Assembly (NCBI GenBank): GCA_022747635.1
Contig: JAKTNV010000011.1
Location: 14,751,975 to 14,815,974 of the forward strand
From: Hetaerina americana
Taxonomy: Eukaryota; Arthropoda; Insecta; Odonata; Calopterygidae
Length of the DNA: 64,000 bases
Direction of reading: 5' to 3'
Part shown: positions 21,330 through 32,900 of the stretch, piece by piece
How the letters are laid out: each line of letters begins with the position of its first letter
Numbering within the stretch: position 1 is the first letter of the stretch
Notes under the pieces: generated by a model
What the model was told of the DNA's origin: nothing
The model's database searches: none
Seen by the model: only the letters and a program-made list of their open reading frames with translations
Program-made: the position numbers and the translations under genes

Positions 21330-21575
21330 AATATAATATTTTGACGGCACAATAAAACGCAAATAAAATAGTAACATTTGAAAGGACACTCACATGGTAA
21401 ATTGTTTTAGCTTTCGGCATTCTCCGAGGCCTTCTTCAAGTAAGACAGTAAGTAAGAGTCTTACTTGAAGAAGGCCTCGGAGAAGGCTGAAAGCTAAAAC
21501 AATTTACCATGTGAGTGTCCTTTCAAATGTTACTATTTTATTTGTGTTCTATTGTGCCGTCAAGATATTATACTG
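21330..21575. repeat. Long foldback element
   Basis: Two arms of about 105 bases in inverted orientation (left from ATATTTTGACGGCACAAT, right to ATTGTGCCGTCAAGATATTA) meet near 21,445. Each arm contains a TTGAAGAAGGCC...GAAAGCT block and AAAGGACACTCAC. It lies between two (TA)n arrays. The block is a weaker match to the hammerhead-like core seen in other foldbacks here. Probably a tail-to-tail retroelement end. Confidence 0.8.
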
Positions 21576-21597
21576 CTAGTGTGAGTGTTTCTATATG

Positions 21598-21600
<3 letters not shown>

Positions 21601-21667
<67 letters not shown>
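21601..21667. repeat. (TA)n microsatellite
   Basis: About 32 TA units. Confidence 0.97.
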
Positions 21668-21670
<3 letters not shown>

Positions 21671-22981
21671 AATGTACATATATATGCATGCATATAAACA
21701 GATATAACATATGTATATGTATACATCACACAAATATTATCAGAATATTTAATCGAGTTACTTCGAGCTTATTGCTACTGGCGCAGTTACCCCTGTGTGT
21801 GTCTCTTTTTCCAAATGGATCTTAATAAATTAGTGACTTTTTTCATAAAGAATAATAGAAGATGGAATAATATAACTCATTCAAAGATCTAGCATAAGAA
21901 ATGAAACATTTTAATTGGATACAAATCCATCAGAATTCCATAGGATTTGTTCACGCGAATACTCAATAATTATTTAATGTATGCCGATCCGGCGGCGGAA
22001 CGTGGATTATATATTTAAATTGGCATCTTTATGAATCGAGCATGTTAGTATTTCAACGACTCACACAGTGACACACCAACTTAAATAATGTTTGATGAAT
22101 ACATGCACGCATCTGCGCAATTGAGTGATTGCTCGACTACCGCCTGGCGAGTTCCGGGTAGAAAATACGTGTGTTGATTGCAGATAGAATATGATTGAGA
22201 TATCTGGAAAGGAGTAAGAATGAGTGAGAAGTAATGGAATTTATGATGATAGATACTTGGAGAGAGAAGCAAGAGGGGGAAATACAGAAGTTATGGTTTT
22301 TACTGAAGGAACGGAAGTTGGTGAGACGTTTCAAAATATCATTGAAAGGAAAATGGGAGTCTAAAGATGAAGGAACGTTTAGTAATAGAAAGGTGAGGGG
22401 TTTTAGATCAAGAGAGTTCCTTGAATTTAATCCGGCGGTAAAATATTCGACGAGGGAAAGAAGGAGCTTTCAGAAAGTAGCCATTTTCTATCTATTCGAG
22501 GCTATTGTAACAATGTCAGCCTCAGTAACCTCATTTAACTTCAATCTGTAATTTAAGTTTATTAAGTCCAAGAGATAAGACTCGAGTCTTTTGAGCGGTG
22601 ACCTTAAACTCGAGCCGGGTGATATTTGGTGTGATGTGAGATATTTCTGGAAAATTGAATGCTGGCACTGGGGAAGAACTGTCCCATCCCTTCTCTCCTT
22701 TATTACCCTGTTAATGTGGGAACTCTAGCACACTATAATGTGCAGTGCGAAATGACCTCTAACCCAGTAAATCCCCAAAGGTTTTCGCTAATGTCCCTCC
22801 GCGAATCCTCGATGTTGTAAATGCTTCCTCTGGCGTAATAGCTGAATAAGTTCTGAAAAATTATAATGCAATAACACAACATGTACGAGTATAATACGTG
22901 TAACATGTATAATGTATAAGTAAAGGGTAGCCTTTCGGCAGGGAAGGTTTTTGATAGATCCACAGCCTAAGCAAAACTATA
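21668..22981. other. Non-coding, no recognised feature
   Basis: A 105-codon frame at 22,234-22,551 has no recognisable domain. No splice-bounded exon seen. Confidence 0.45.
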
Positions 22982-23535
22982 CGAGATCTGTCCGGAAGAT
23001 ATCCAGTCATTAAAATAAGCCTACCTAGAACAATGAGACCTTAGTTCCCTTCGAAGTAATCCCCTTGGAATCTCACACACTTATTCCAGCGTCTCTTCCA
23101 CATTTTTCAAAACAATCGGCAAAGTTTTTTTTCGGAATGGTCATCAGTTGCCTCGTCGCATTCTTCTTTATGTTGTCCACGTCAAGAATTACATGCTCCA
23201 TTTATAGGTGACCTTATCCAAGCCGCAAACTATGACCCAAGATTCCTATAAAGAGGTCTTACTTGGAGATGTGTCATGGATCTACGGCTATGACCCTGAA
23301 ACAAAAGCCCGGCATACCCAACTGTCGGTTGACGAGATAAAGGAAAATGCAACAAGGCAGCTGATGTGACCATTCCGAAAAATGGCTTTGCGGATTGTAT
23401 TTAAGAGTCAAAGAGATGCTGGGATAGATGTGTGAGGTCCAAAGGGGAGTACCTCGAAGGGGACTAAGGCCACCTCATTGTTCTAAGAAGGCTATTTTTC
23501 TCAAAATTTTGCATGACTGGATAGTTTCCAAACAG
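22982..23535. mobile_element. Rearranged mariner, MLE-D
   Basis: Imperfect terminal inverted repeats (left CTGTCCGGAAGATATCCAGT; right ACTGGATAGTTTCCAAACAG) bound ~550 bases. The middle (about 23,255-23,320, +) reads as the first catalytic region, LGDVSWIYGYDPETKARHTQ, with V where the catalytic motif normally has E. Sequences resembling the transposase C-terminal end occur at both ends in opposite orientation (near 23,040-23,110 and 23,410-23,480), so the element is internally rearranged. Inactive. Confidence 0.75.
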
Positions 23536-24510
23536 GGGCGTAGGCATGGTGATAGGGGTCAAAGGGATCCGAATCCCTCCTCCCCTGGCCAAAAAATACA
23601 CCTACATTGAAAGTAAAAATTTAAATAAATAAGTAATGTGCAAGCATCCTACAAAAAAAGGCCGGCAGAGGCGTTGACATCGGTGTTATAGTGAAGAATT
23701 TTAGTAATTTGTACTTTGATCTGTAATAATATTTCCCCATATTAATTCTACTAATATTTAGACAAACCCTGTATTCTCTTCCTTTCTCTTCTCCACATGC
23801 CTCAAACAATCTCACTTCTATCATGTCATATCAAAATTTCACTTATTTGCAAAATTTTCTCCTGCAATTTTGTTTTTCCTTCACCTGAATTGCCCCCATT
23901 CCCCTTTCTCTCTACGCCTTTAATATTTAAACCCTCGTCGTTTGTCTTCCTCTTTCTCTCTCTCTGCCAAACTTATTTCATCCATTCTTCTCCATAACCA
24001 CATTTCAAAAAGCCTTTAACCTTTGCCCACCCGTTTGCCTGATTGCGAAGATGAGGCGGTGGACCGATAAGCAAAGGAAGAGGAAACTTTTTTTTTCTCT
24101 CTTTCTCACAGCAGGGCATCTTTTGGCTGCGGAAAATATGAACGCCCGATAGTTCTTTATTTGTTCTCTTTAGCTTTTTCTTTCTTTTTCGAAAATGGCC
24201 GAAAGGTCTTGAACATCGATGCATTGTGACCCGATTTGAAATCTCCTATCACACACCCCCCCCCTCTTTACGGGAGACAGAAAAACGATGATCGAAGATC
24301 TCGTTTCCGCGAAGAAATACATTTTTTGGTACCCGAGGGCAGAGACTAGGTACGAATTTACGGGCTTCTCGAGGAACGGAAAGTTCATGGAGAGAAGATA
24401 AAGTTTTGAGAGACCTCTTTTGGTAATTTGCACCCAATTTCGAAACCCTACCCGCAAAAGATGCCCCAAAGGGAATAATGAAATCGCGATGAATGTGGTG
24501 AGAGTTGGAT

Positions 24511-24517
<7 letters not shown>
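23536..24517. other. Non-coding, no recognised feature
   Basis: Pyrimidine-rich around 23,880-24,000. No exon or RNA gene that I can support. Confidence 0.45.
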
Positions 24518-24578
<61 letters not shown>

Positions 24579-24718
24579 TCAAACACGAAATCCCGCCAAA
24601 CGGCGAATAAATACTCATATATACAGAAACAAATATAAGGAAAAGGGATAGGAACACGTATAAAGGACGAACACAATAGAGGTGGGGAAGGCGGAATCGA
24701 ACGGATCACAAGAGTAAA

Positions 24719-24749
<31 letters not shown>

Positions 24750-24895
24750 AACACACATTCAAGCACGAAATCCCGCCAAACGGCCAACAAATACTCATTC
24801 ACATGGAAATAGATATAAGGAAAAGGGATAGGAACTCATAAAGGTATATTAAAGGTTCCTATCCCTTTTCCTTATATCTATTTCCATGGGAATGA

Positions 24896-24940
<45 letters not shown>
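24518..24940. repeat. SINE family 3 fragments with (TA)n arrays
   Basis: TA arrays at 24,520-24,574, 24,722-24,750 and 24,898-24,938 alternate with family-3 SINE 3' parts: minus copies at about 24,575-24,721 and 24,753-24,842, and a plus piece at 24,853-24,897. The last two form a hairpin through AAGGAAAAGGGATAGGAAC and its complement. No copy here keeps the tRNA-like head. The arrays adjoin the SINE 3' ends. Confidence 0.8.
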
Positions 24941-24944
<4 letters not shown>

Positions 24945-25106
24945 ATATTATATCTATATAAATATATTTATTTTCAAAATAAATATATTTTTATTTTTAT
25001 ATTTATTTTAAATTCCGTCGAAATAATCAAGAATTAACGTGTGAGTGATATTTTTGTGTTTCTATATTGTCTGTTGCTGTCCAATTTATTATATATATAC
25101 CTTCTC

Positions 25107-25116
<10 letters not shown>

Positions 25117-25162
<46 letters not shown>
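25117..25162. repeat. (TA)n microsatellite
   Basis: About 22 TA units. The flanks to 25,900 show no gene. Confidence 0.97.
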
Positions 25163-25165
<3 letters not shown>

Positions 25166-25904
25166 TATATGTATGTATGTGTGTGTAGTTTCTTCTTTTC
25201 TTAAGGTCTTGCTGATTCCTTCGATTACGACCTGGGTCACGTACTAAAATAATTTATAGTGACACCCTTTCGACGCGAGTGTTTGATGCATTTTGGCGCC
25301 GATAACGTCGCGTCAACATTTCTTTGCCCTTCCACCCAATGGCGAAAATAGAATTGACTTATCCATTGGTCTCTTTATCCCTCGCTAAGAGAAGTTGAAA
25401 CTAAAACCATTCTTCTTACTCATTCTTGATACCTTATCATTCCTTTACCAAAAGCATTAAGCCCTCTAAAACGATCTCCGAAATGTGTTGTTGGATGAAC
25501 CGACGCGAAAAGAAAATGTAATAAATTTTATGACTGAAAAAAAATGAAGAGTTACTCCTTTTCAGGTTTGACGAAAAAAATTTTATGTGCTCCGCGGGCT
25601 CCAAATCGAAACGCTTGCGTAAAAGTCGATTTTAAAGTTCTCGTATTTATGAGAATCGCCACCACAGTGAAAGGCGAAGAGGTTTAAAGGTGGCTACCAG
25701 AAAATAAAAATCACAATTTCGCCGACTCAAAATTTTCATTGCTTGAAAACTTTTTGCTCGAATGTTATGACCTGAATCATATACGATAAACTGAACATAA
25801 GTTGTTAATTTCGCCTGGTGAGGATAAGAATTAATATAAACTGGGAAACAAGTTAGTGTACTGTGTGCTTATCTTTAAGAATATTCTATTGCTTGCCTGC
25901 AATC

Positions 25905-26450
25905 CTTCATTTCTAAGCAACATCCGACAGGAAACTTAATAAATACCCTTAGGCCTAAACCATATACAACCATTTTTCAAATCCATATAATTCCTGTTTC
26001 CCTTATCTCATTCCGTCCAAAACAGCTGATCTTTTCCTCCTCCTACCTGGCTAACCCAGCATTTCTTGCATTCATCTCAATCCCTCCGCCATTTAATACG
26101 CCATGATTGAACAACAATGCAATCCCTCACCTATCCCTACAAAGCACAACCTTACACCATACACTACAGTGAGCTCATCCTCATTTCCGCATACTTCCTT
26201 CCTCCCTTCATTCCGTCCAACATGCCTCTCAGCCAGCATTCCTTCTCATTCCTCGTTTGCCTAACGTTCTCCCCTCCATCATAGTCTTCAACATTCCATC
26301 GACAATAAAAACGCTCTGAATCCACTTCCCTCCTGCCGCCTTTGGATTTCTCTCAACAAAACCTCTACCATTCCCCCCTACCATGCCGTGCACTTCCTCG
26401 TTTGTTTTCCTTTCCGTCCATTTCACTTTTTCCTACGCTTTGTCAGTGCA
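25905..26450 (-). mobile_element. RTE-like LINE 3' end
   Basis: On the minus strand, about 26,430-26,229 reads as the RTE C-terminal tail (MKWTERKTNEEVHGMV, NPKAAGGKWIQSV, MLKTMMEGRTLGKRGMRR). The rest is the diverged 3' UTR, also represented at 37.5 and 50.2 kb. RT core absent. Confidence 0.7.
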
Positions 26451-27806
26451 AACACGTAACTGAACTGATCAGTGAAATTCCATTTCATCAAACCTAAACG
26501 TGTTTTATTCTCATATTTCGCGAAAAAATGCCTATTTGATATAATAATGATAGTGCCGGTAATTTCATAAGAAAGGTGGTAGATTCACCATCTCACCGAC
26601 GCTTGCAAAGGGCTGAGGGGGTGGAACAATGTCGAGATGAAAAAGCCTTACGTAATTCCAGGACGAGCAAACTTAGTGTTTTCGGTTGAATAGCTCTGTT
26701 GAATGGGATGCGGACCCGCGGATATGAATCGGTTCTTCATCGATCGTGATCTTCGAAATATCTGCCGACGGCAAGGACAGGTCATCGCCTCTATACGTCC
26801 TTTACGTGTGGGAAATATCAGCCAATCAGGGGAGGAGAACGCAACAGGCGCGGGGGAAACTAGCGTGGAATAATTAACTACGCTACACTACAAATGAGCA
26901 TTCTCCCCTCCCTCTTAACACTGTGCGATACGCGAGTACATTTTCCAACATCGACCTGCGATATAAGTATGACTCGTGGGTCGTTAAAATCGATGCGGAG
27001 ATACATTTAGAGATAGTTTATTAATATGGACCATATCGATCATACCAGTGCTATTAAACTATTCAAATTGAGGCTTGATCGATTTTTATCTATCTTTCTA
27101 TTTTGAGTCGCCTGATGCTTTGCAGATGTCACGTCCAAAACCGATTCGATAGAAATAAAACAACCCTTGACCAATTATTTGGTCTGGGAAGCTTCATAAA
27201 ATTCATTTTCACATCCTGCGCTGGGGATTTTTTTCGGGGATTTTTTTTGTTTTTCAGTTTTCTCCATGGACGAAAATGGTATCCAATTTTCATTTCGCGG
27301 GGTGACTTTATGGAGAGAAAATTGTGATTTACATTCAAATTAACATTTCGATTTGAGGATTCCATAAATTTTTGAAAAATCAGTTTTTTAATTAATTTTT
27401 TAATCAAAATTATTCACTGAGCTCAAGGGTAGTTTTCTTAAGTCATAATCCAGCATATACGAACTACTTTGCGACCCGGACGAGCCAATGCTACGTCTTA
27501 TGAAGTTGCATTCGCATTCCAGAAAAAATTTACAATCCTCTTTAATCTTTTGCCAAAATTCTCAAACAGAAATCACACCTTCTCAGATATTTACTTCCAT
27601 ATCTTAACTTCCATCCGTAAACCTACTCCCTCTTATGAAAATAACCTTAAAACTTATTCTGCACCAAATCTTTAACAAACTCGATAATGGTTAAAATTAA
27701 AATGTTGCGTCTTTTACCCTGAAATCCTCATTTAAGGATTCAAGTCATCGGAATATCTTTTCCTTCAGTTTTTGTGCCCTACCTCGTATACGCTTGGAGG
27801 GAATCT
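26451..27806. other. Non-coding, no recognised feature
   Basis: Frames at 27,129-27,407 and 27,469-27,675 are short and unrecognised. Confidence 0.45.
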
Positions 27807-28116
27807 ATAGTAGTAGTCATTAGGGGAGGTCGCCGTAAGTTGAAGTAATTTGTGCCATTAGTGGTGGATGGGAAAGGAGGAGGGGTGGAAAGAAACCTGC
27901 CGTCGGCATAAGCTTTCTTAAAGAATGGCGCCATAGGGTCCAGGAGTTTAACATCCTATGCGACGGATGGTGTACTCCCTCAAAGTGCTCTCCACATAGT
28001 ACCCCAGGTAGGAATCGAAATACCACTGAAAAATCTGGCTACCTCCGGGATTCGAACCTGGGCCCTCGGGGCGGGAAGAAAGTACATTAACCTGTGCACC
28101 AACACAATCCCCCGGA
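27807..28116 (-). mobile_element. tRNA-derived SINE, family 2
   Basis: Minus strand: tRNA-like head at about 28,116-28,035 (box B GGTTCGAATCC), then a body containing a TTTTTCAGTGGTATTTCGAT block and a GAGAGCACTTTGAGGGAG block, ending in a (TAC)n-like tail at the left. Related copies are at 31,699-31,985 (-) and 41,597-41,885 (+). Confidence 0.82.
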
Positions 28117-28389
28117 ATCCCCCGGATCCATTCCAAGTAAATCCATAAAAGATAACACGGACCTTGATGGCACAACGCGGAGGTTAGGAAATCGTTGACC
28201 CGTCAAAGGTTATGTCACGCCAAAATAAAAGCTACAAGGAACGATATCTCTAGCGATAAACGGAATGAGACCACTTAAGACTCAAAGAAATTTTGGGCGA
28301 ATGCCAAGAAGTAATTTCGAAAGCTTTAGGCGAATTCAAAACTAAAATATGAGCTGACTGTTTAAACGAGAATCCAAAACCATGTTGTC

Positions 28390-28740
28390 CTTCACACAAT
28401 GAACATCTTCCTTGGATATTCCGATATGGTTTGCGATTGAGTGATTCGCCGCCCATTTTGAATCAAATCTTCGACAAGTTTGCGATGTTTATCGTCTGTT
28501 GCAGTGGTGTGTGGACGTCCGCTGCGTGTTTCATCGACAATTATGGCTTTTCCATACTCGCAACCACCAAATTTTACTACCCATCGATTTACAGTAGACC
28601 TATCAACAGCATGGTCACCATAAACAGCCTTTAAACAATGGCGAATCTCAGCAGGAGTCAGTTTTTTAGCAGTTAAAAATTCGATAACAGCCCGCTGTTT
28701 GACTCGCGTTGACATAGCATCAGAACACGGCTCCATACTT
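28390..28740 (-). pseudogene. Mariner transposase N-terminus, MLE-E
   Basis: Minus-strand frame with the mariner/SETMAR-type helix-turn-helix region: TRVKQRAVIEFLTAKK, PAEIRHCLKAVYG, STVNRWVVKFGG, DETRSGRPHTT and KLVEDLIQNGRRIT, stopping at MFIV. No catalytic domain follows on that strand. It differs clearly in sequence from MLE-A and MLE-B. Confidence 0.82.
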
Positions 28741-28799
28741 TGGCTTCTCGAAATACTATAGATGAACGCAAAGACCTCAAAACTGTGCATGAGTATTGA

Positions 28800-29064
28800 G
28801 GGGAAATGTTACTTCCACAAGCCACCTCTGAAGGTCATTTCGTTCGCGCTCTCCAACCATGTGTGTGTGTCAGTCTACCCTCGTGTCTGAGAGATTCAAG
28901 GTCTGGGAGGTTTCCTCAAAAACGATGAAGGCGAAAGAAAAGCCAGAAGTTTGGAAAAGCCCAATTTATCAATTTTTTTCTTTGAAAGAGTTTTCACCAA
29001 TGTCTCACCGAATGTGATAGCTTACCTGATCCTTTCTGCACAAAATAAAAAACTTTCATCAACT
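28800..29064. other. Non-coding, no recognised feature
   Basis: Nothing recognisable; a short TG run near 28,860. Confidence 0.4.
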
Positions 29065-29213
29065 GAAATAAAATGTTACAAATCCTCCGGTCTCGAACAA
29101 TAACCAGCTCTTATATTTAAGAAACTGGCGTCGGAAATTACGCCCTATCTAGAAAGTATATATAAGAAATCTCTAGTGGATAACAAGGTTCCCAGTGATT
29201 GGAAAACATTTAT
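29065..29213 (+). pseudogene. CR1/L2-like RT fragment
   Basis: About 45 codons, including one stop, read as ALIFKKLASEITPYLESIY and KSLVDNKVPSDWKT. This matches the RT N-terminal segment ARILKELADDIAPFL...VPRDWKL of the LINE at 13,958-16,927. It is cut off by a TA tract at 29,214. Confidence 0.75.
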
Positions 29214-29435
29214 ATATATGTATATATATATATATATATATAACTCATATATACAGAAACAGATATAAGGAAAAGGGATAGGAACACACATAAAGGAGGG
29301 GAACACAATAGAGGTGGGGAAGGCGGAATCGAACGGATCACAAGAGTAAAAATATTTCCTTGACCGGGACTCGAACCTCGGATCTTTCCACTTTCCGGGC
29401 GAATGCTCTTAACCACTTGAGCTATCGAGGAAACG
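29214..29435 (-). mobile_element. tRNA-derived SINE, family 3, with head
   Basis: Minus strand: tRNA-like head (about 29,432-29,357) with box A TAGCTCAAGTGG and box B GGTTCGAGTCC, then the body with CCGCCTTCCCCACCTC and CCTATCCCTTTTCCTTATAT. Its 3' end runs into a TA tract (29,214-29,243). It is the most complete copy of this family in the window. Confidence 0.85.
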
Positions 29436-29595
29436 TAATTAACCCTGAGATCCGTGGGTCTAATATGTCGCCAAGCGCCCCGATTCTTTCAGCCGAGAGA
29501 TGGCGTCAGGGGGCTATTTCACCCACCAAAGGAGAAATAGACAATGCACACAAGAGTACAATCCACACACACAGTGGGTTAGAATACATACAAAC

Positions 29596-29597
<2 letters not shown>

Positions 29598-29689
<92 letters not shown>

Positions 29690-29690
29690 G
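29598..29690. repeat. (TA)n microsatellite
   Basis: About 46 uninterrupted TA units. Confidence 0.97.
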
Positions 29691-30147
29691 CTATCTCTTC
29701 TCTCAAAGGGGATCCGAAGGAAAGTGTCCGCGGCCAAATATTTCCTAGAAGAGGATCGTAAAGAAAAAGGGAGTTGGCGGAAATATTGGAAAGAGTAAAG
29801 GGAGGTGCACACGGGTGAATGAAGCCCGCGCCCTGAATAGCAAGCATTCCTCTTGCCTCGTCACTCTTCGCCTTCCTCCTCCCCCTTCCCCTTCCTCCAC
29901 CCCCTTCGCCTTCTTCCCCTTTATGAGGATTCGCACAGTTGACCCACTCTGACTCAGCGTGCGTCCCCCTTCGCTAATAGCCCCGTGCATCATATGCTAC
30001 GGCTCCCAACGACGGCATGCCCTGAACTTGCTGGGGAGCTCAGTGGAAATATCAGGAGGCCGAAAAACCACCGTGCAATATGGCAACACATTGACACAAA
30101 GTAATAGTTTATCGGCACAGAAGATACCTCCAATATGTCGAACTATT

Positions 30148-30208
30148 GAATCGATTGATTGATCGATTGATTGAATTGATTGAATTGAATGAATTGAATT
30201 GAATAGAT
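30148..30208. repeat. (ATTGA)n-like tandem repeat
   Basis: Imperfect 4-5 base units of the GATT/GAATT type over about 60 bases. A C/T-rich tract (29,867-29,920) precedes it. No gene in 29,692-30,299. Confidence 0.85.
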
Positions 30209-30299
30209 ATATTTACGCATTGATTTTACGATTATTTTAAGGCACCTGTTTGGATACTGTGGATAGTTATATATACATAAAAAACCATAAACACGGTAA

Positions 30300-30457
30300 T
30301 CAACCCGAAGGTCGGTTTGGTTGGTGATGGTAGAGATCACCCAGTATTAAGCCCAATACGGCGTGTGAAAATTCACACATCAGGGTAGGGGGGCCAGTTC
30401 TTTTCTCTGCGCCGGTTATGGTTTCCCAGGAAGACCTGGTACCCGAAAAAATCACTT
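30300..30457 (-). mobile_element. SINE family 1, head missing
   Basis: Body only (CCAGGAAGACCTGGTACCCG near 30,424 and the TGTGAAAATTCACACATCAG block). It directly adjoins the RTE fragment at 30,458. Confidence 0.82.
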
Positions 30458-31357
30458 ATTCTTCTCCACACTCACATTTCAAAAGCCTCCAATCTACGTC
30501 TATCCTCCTGCTTCAATTACCACGTTTTCGCGCCGTACATAGCTGCGCCCCATATCAAAGTTTCTACGAGTCTTTTCCTAATATCCAAACTCAACGTCCC
30601 TGTCATCAACTCCCTCCTCCTTGTGAAAGCCTCTTCGCCTAGCACAATTCTTCTCCTTAAGTCCCTACTACTTTGACCGTGTTGGTCCAAAACACTACCG
30701 AGATACGTTAACTGTTCTGCATGCTCTAGTTTTTGCCCTCCTATTTTAATGTTTAGCTTAGCATTTTTCTTTCTAGAAAATCGCATAACCTTTGTTTTAT
30801 TAATATTGATTCTCATCCCATACCTGTCGCACTGAATTTCCAATTCACTCAGCAATGCTTGCAGCCCCTTGGCTGACTGACAAACTAAAGCTTGGTCATC
30901 AGCAAACCTAACTGATTTTACGAATCCCCCGCCCACTTTCATTCCTACCTCGAGTTCTTCCCATGCCTCTTTGATCATTTCCTCTGCATGCAGGTTGAAC
31001 AGCGACGGTGACAATGGGGAACCCTGCCTTACACCTCTTCCTAACACTGCACATCCGGACTCTCTGTTCCACACTCGCACCTTAGTAGTCTGAGACATGT
31101 ACAGGTTGCGGATTAGCCTCCTTTCCCTCCAATCTATTCCTATTTTCTTCAATATACTCATTAGTTTTTCCCAATTCACTCTATCAAACGCTTTTTCAAA
31201 ATCCATGAAACAGGCAAATACCTCGTGGTTGTATGCTATATTCCTCTCGATTAATAATCTCATTACTGCAATGGTATCACGCGTACCTCTCCCCTTCCTA
31301 AACCCAAACTGATCATCCCCTAAGTAATCATTTGCCCTACTCTCTATCCTTTGGTTT
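30458..31357 (-). pseudogene. RTE-like LINE reverse transcriptase fragment
   Basis: Open minus-strand frame (to 30,517) with RT motifs: QFGFRKGRGTRDTIAVMRL, CFMDFEKAFDRVNWEKL, GVRQGSPLSPSLF, the catalytic SVRFADDQALV, RININKTKVMRF and TYLGSVLDQHGQSSRDLRRR, through the thumb to YGAKTW. Residues upstream of RIESRAND (from about 31,357) do not match the other copy, so the element is 5'-truncated. It shares the RT palm with 1-1140 but without that copy's frameshift. No endonuclease domain is present. Confidence 0.88.
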
Positions 31358-31488
31358 ATGACATATGTTTTCGTCCATTTCTCCTTTGGCTGGTGAAACA
31401 GCCGCTTAATGCCATATCCTGGCCAAAGCATCGGGGCACTTGGTTGGGTAACCCCCCCCCCCCCCCGCGGATTTCAGTGCAATTTACG

Positions 31489-31697
31489 ATTCCTCGTTAG
31501 CTCAATGGTTAGAGTATCGGTCCGGCAAGTCTAATTCCGGCCAAGGAAACTTTTTCGCGCTTGTGATTCGCTTGATTTGCTTCCACCTTCCCCACCTCTC
31601 CTGTGTTCGTCTTTTATACGTATGCCTGTCCCTTTTCCTCATTTCTATTTCCATCTGAATGAATATGTGCTCACCATGCGGTGGCTTTTCGTGTTAT
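31489..31697 (+). mobile_element. SINE family 3, head partly deleted
   Basis: Plus strand: box A TAGCTCAATGG near 31,498, a damaged box B region, then CCACCTTCCCCACCTCT, CCCTTTTCCTCATTTCTATT and a 3' segment with the GGCTTTTCGTGTT motif. A C homopolymer at about 31,452-31,466 lies just upstream. Confidence 0.78.
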
Positions 31698-31698
31698 G

Positions 31699-31985
31699 TA
31701 GTAGTATGATAGTAGTAGCAGTTTTAGGGGAGGCGACCGACAGCTGAGATCATTCGCACCATTAGGGATGGACCGGAAATGAGGAGGGGTGGAGAGAAAC
31801 CCGGTGTCGGTATCAGCCTACTCCCAGGGGTCCATAATTTAACGTCCCATCGCAGGAACGGCGTATTCACTCAAACTGCTCTCCACTAATCACTTCAAGT
31901 AGGGATCGGGATACCACTGAAAAATATATGCCGTCTCCAGAATTCAAACCCGGACCCTCTCGGTGGGGAGTCAGTAGGTTATCGT
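31699..31985 (-). mobile_element. SINE family 2
   Basis: Same order of blocks as 27,807-28,116: TAGTAGTAG-rich left end, AGGGGAGGCGACCGAC, GGAGGGGTGGAGAGAAAC, the ACCACTGAAAAATATA block and a degraded head near 31,940-31,985. Confidence 0.8.
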
Positions 31986-32137
31986 GTTACGTATTTGAAT
32001 CCCGGGTTTGAATCCTGGAGACGGCTAGTAGGGTAAGCATTCATACGATGTGATATGCTCGGTTCCACCTTCCCCGCCATTTCTGTGTTCGCCTTTTATA
32101 GGTGTTCCCATCCCTTTTCCTTATATCTTTATCGATA

Positions 32138-32236
<99 letters not shown>
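31986..32236 (+). repeat. Family-3 SINE piece and (TA)n(CA)n array
   Basis: A box B-like GGTTTGAATCCTGG (about 32,008), then family-3 body (CCACCTTCCCCGCCAT, CATCCCTTTTCCTTATATC), running into a TA array at 32,138-32,222 and a CA run. A further TA tract lies at 32,342-32,392. Confidence 0.75.
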
Positions 32237-32338
32237 CACATATTCTTTTTCGTCTGTTTTCCTTCCAGTTCATTTCACCTTTTCCATCCTTCTCCAGATC
32301 CACATTCTCTACGCCTATCATCTTCCTTCAATGACCAT

Positions 32339-32396
<58 letters not shown>

Positions 32397-32469
32397 TTTA
32401 TTTATTTATATTTATATATATATACATACACACACACAATACTCATCCACTCACACCCTACATATATAC

Positions 32470-32900
32470 CGTTTGTTTCCACTGTTGATTTCGGCAGAGT
32501 TCCTAAACGGCGCGTTCCCATTGTTATCAAGCGTGCGCAAAGTGCTTGCGTGGAATCGCCGTGGGAGCGAGTAGTGGGGGAAAAAACCAGTTGCCGATTT
32601 CACTCGGGAAAGTAATTTTCCCCGGCGTTTTTTTATGGAACTCGGGAGTACTAGCACGAGTATCAGTAGTGGTGGAGCGATTGTGTTATTTTGTGGGGAA
32701 CGTCCGTTGTTCAGATCATGAAAGGACATTCGGCGAAAATTAAAGGCGAATGCATCGCATTTTGCGTTTTTTTTTCATTTATCTCTCCTGTCCGAAACCT
32801 CAAGCGCGACGCGTGCGTCAAATTGTTTTCTCGTCGTGCATACGCTGTCGAGGTTTAGTGGCCGTTTCGGAATTTTCCCTGGTATGATTTTATTGTCCGG
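32470..32900. promoter_or_regulatory. CpG-rich stretch, possible promoter
   Basis: Noticeably more CpG and GC than the flanking DNA, and not part of any repeat seen elsewhere in the window. It lies ~9.5 kb upstream of the first PARG-like coding exon, on the side where a 5' non-coding exon would be expected. There is no direct evidence of transcription and no TATA box that I would trust. Confidence 0.25.

Noticed and set aside
22234..22551. 105-codon frame as a gene
   Set aside because: Charged, compositionally ordinary sequence without domain, splice context or neighbours that support it.
29116..29213. Host exon with a PSDWKT end
   Set aside because: The peptide matches the RT N-terminal region of the CR1/L2-like LINEs and carries an in-frame stop upstream.
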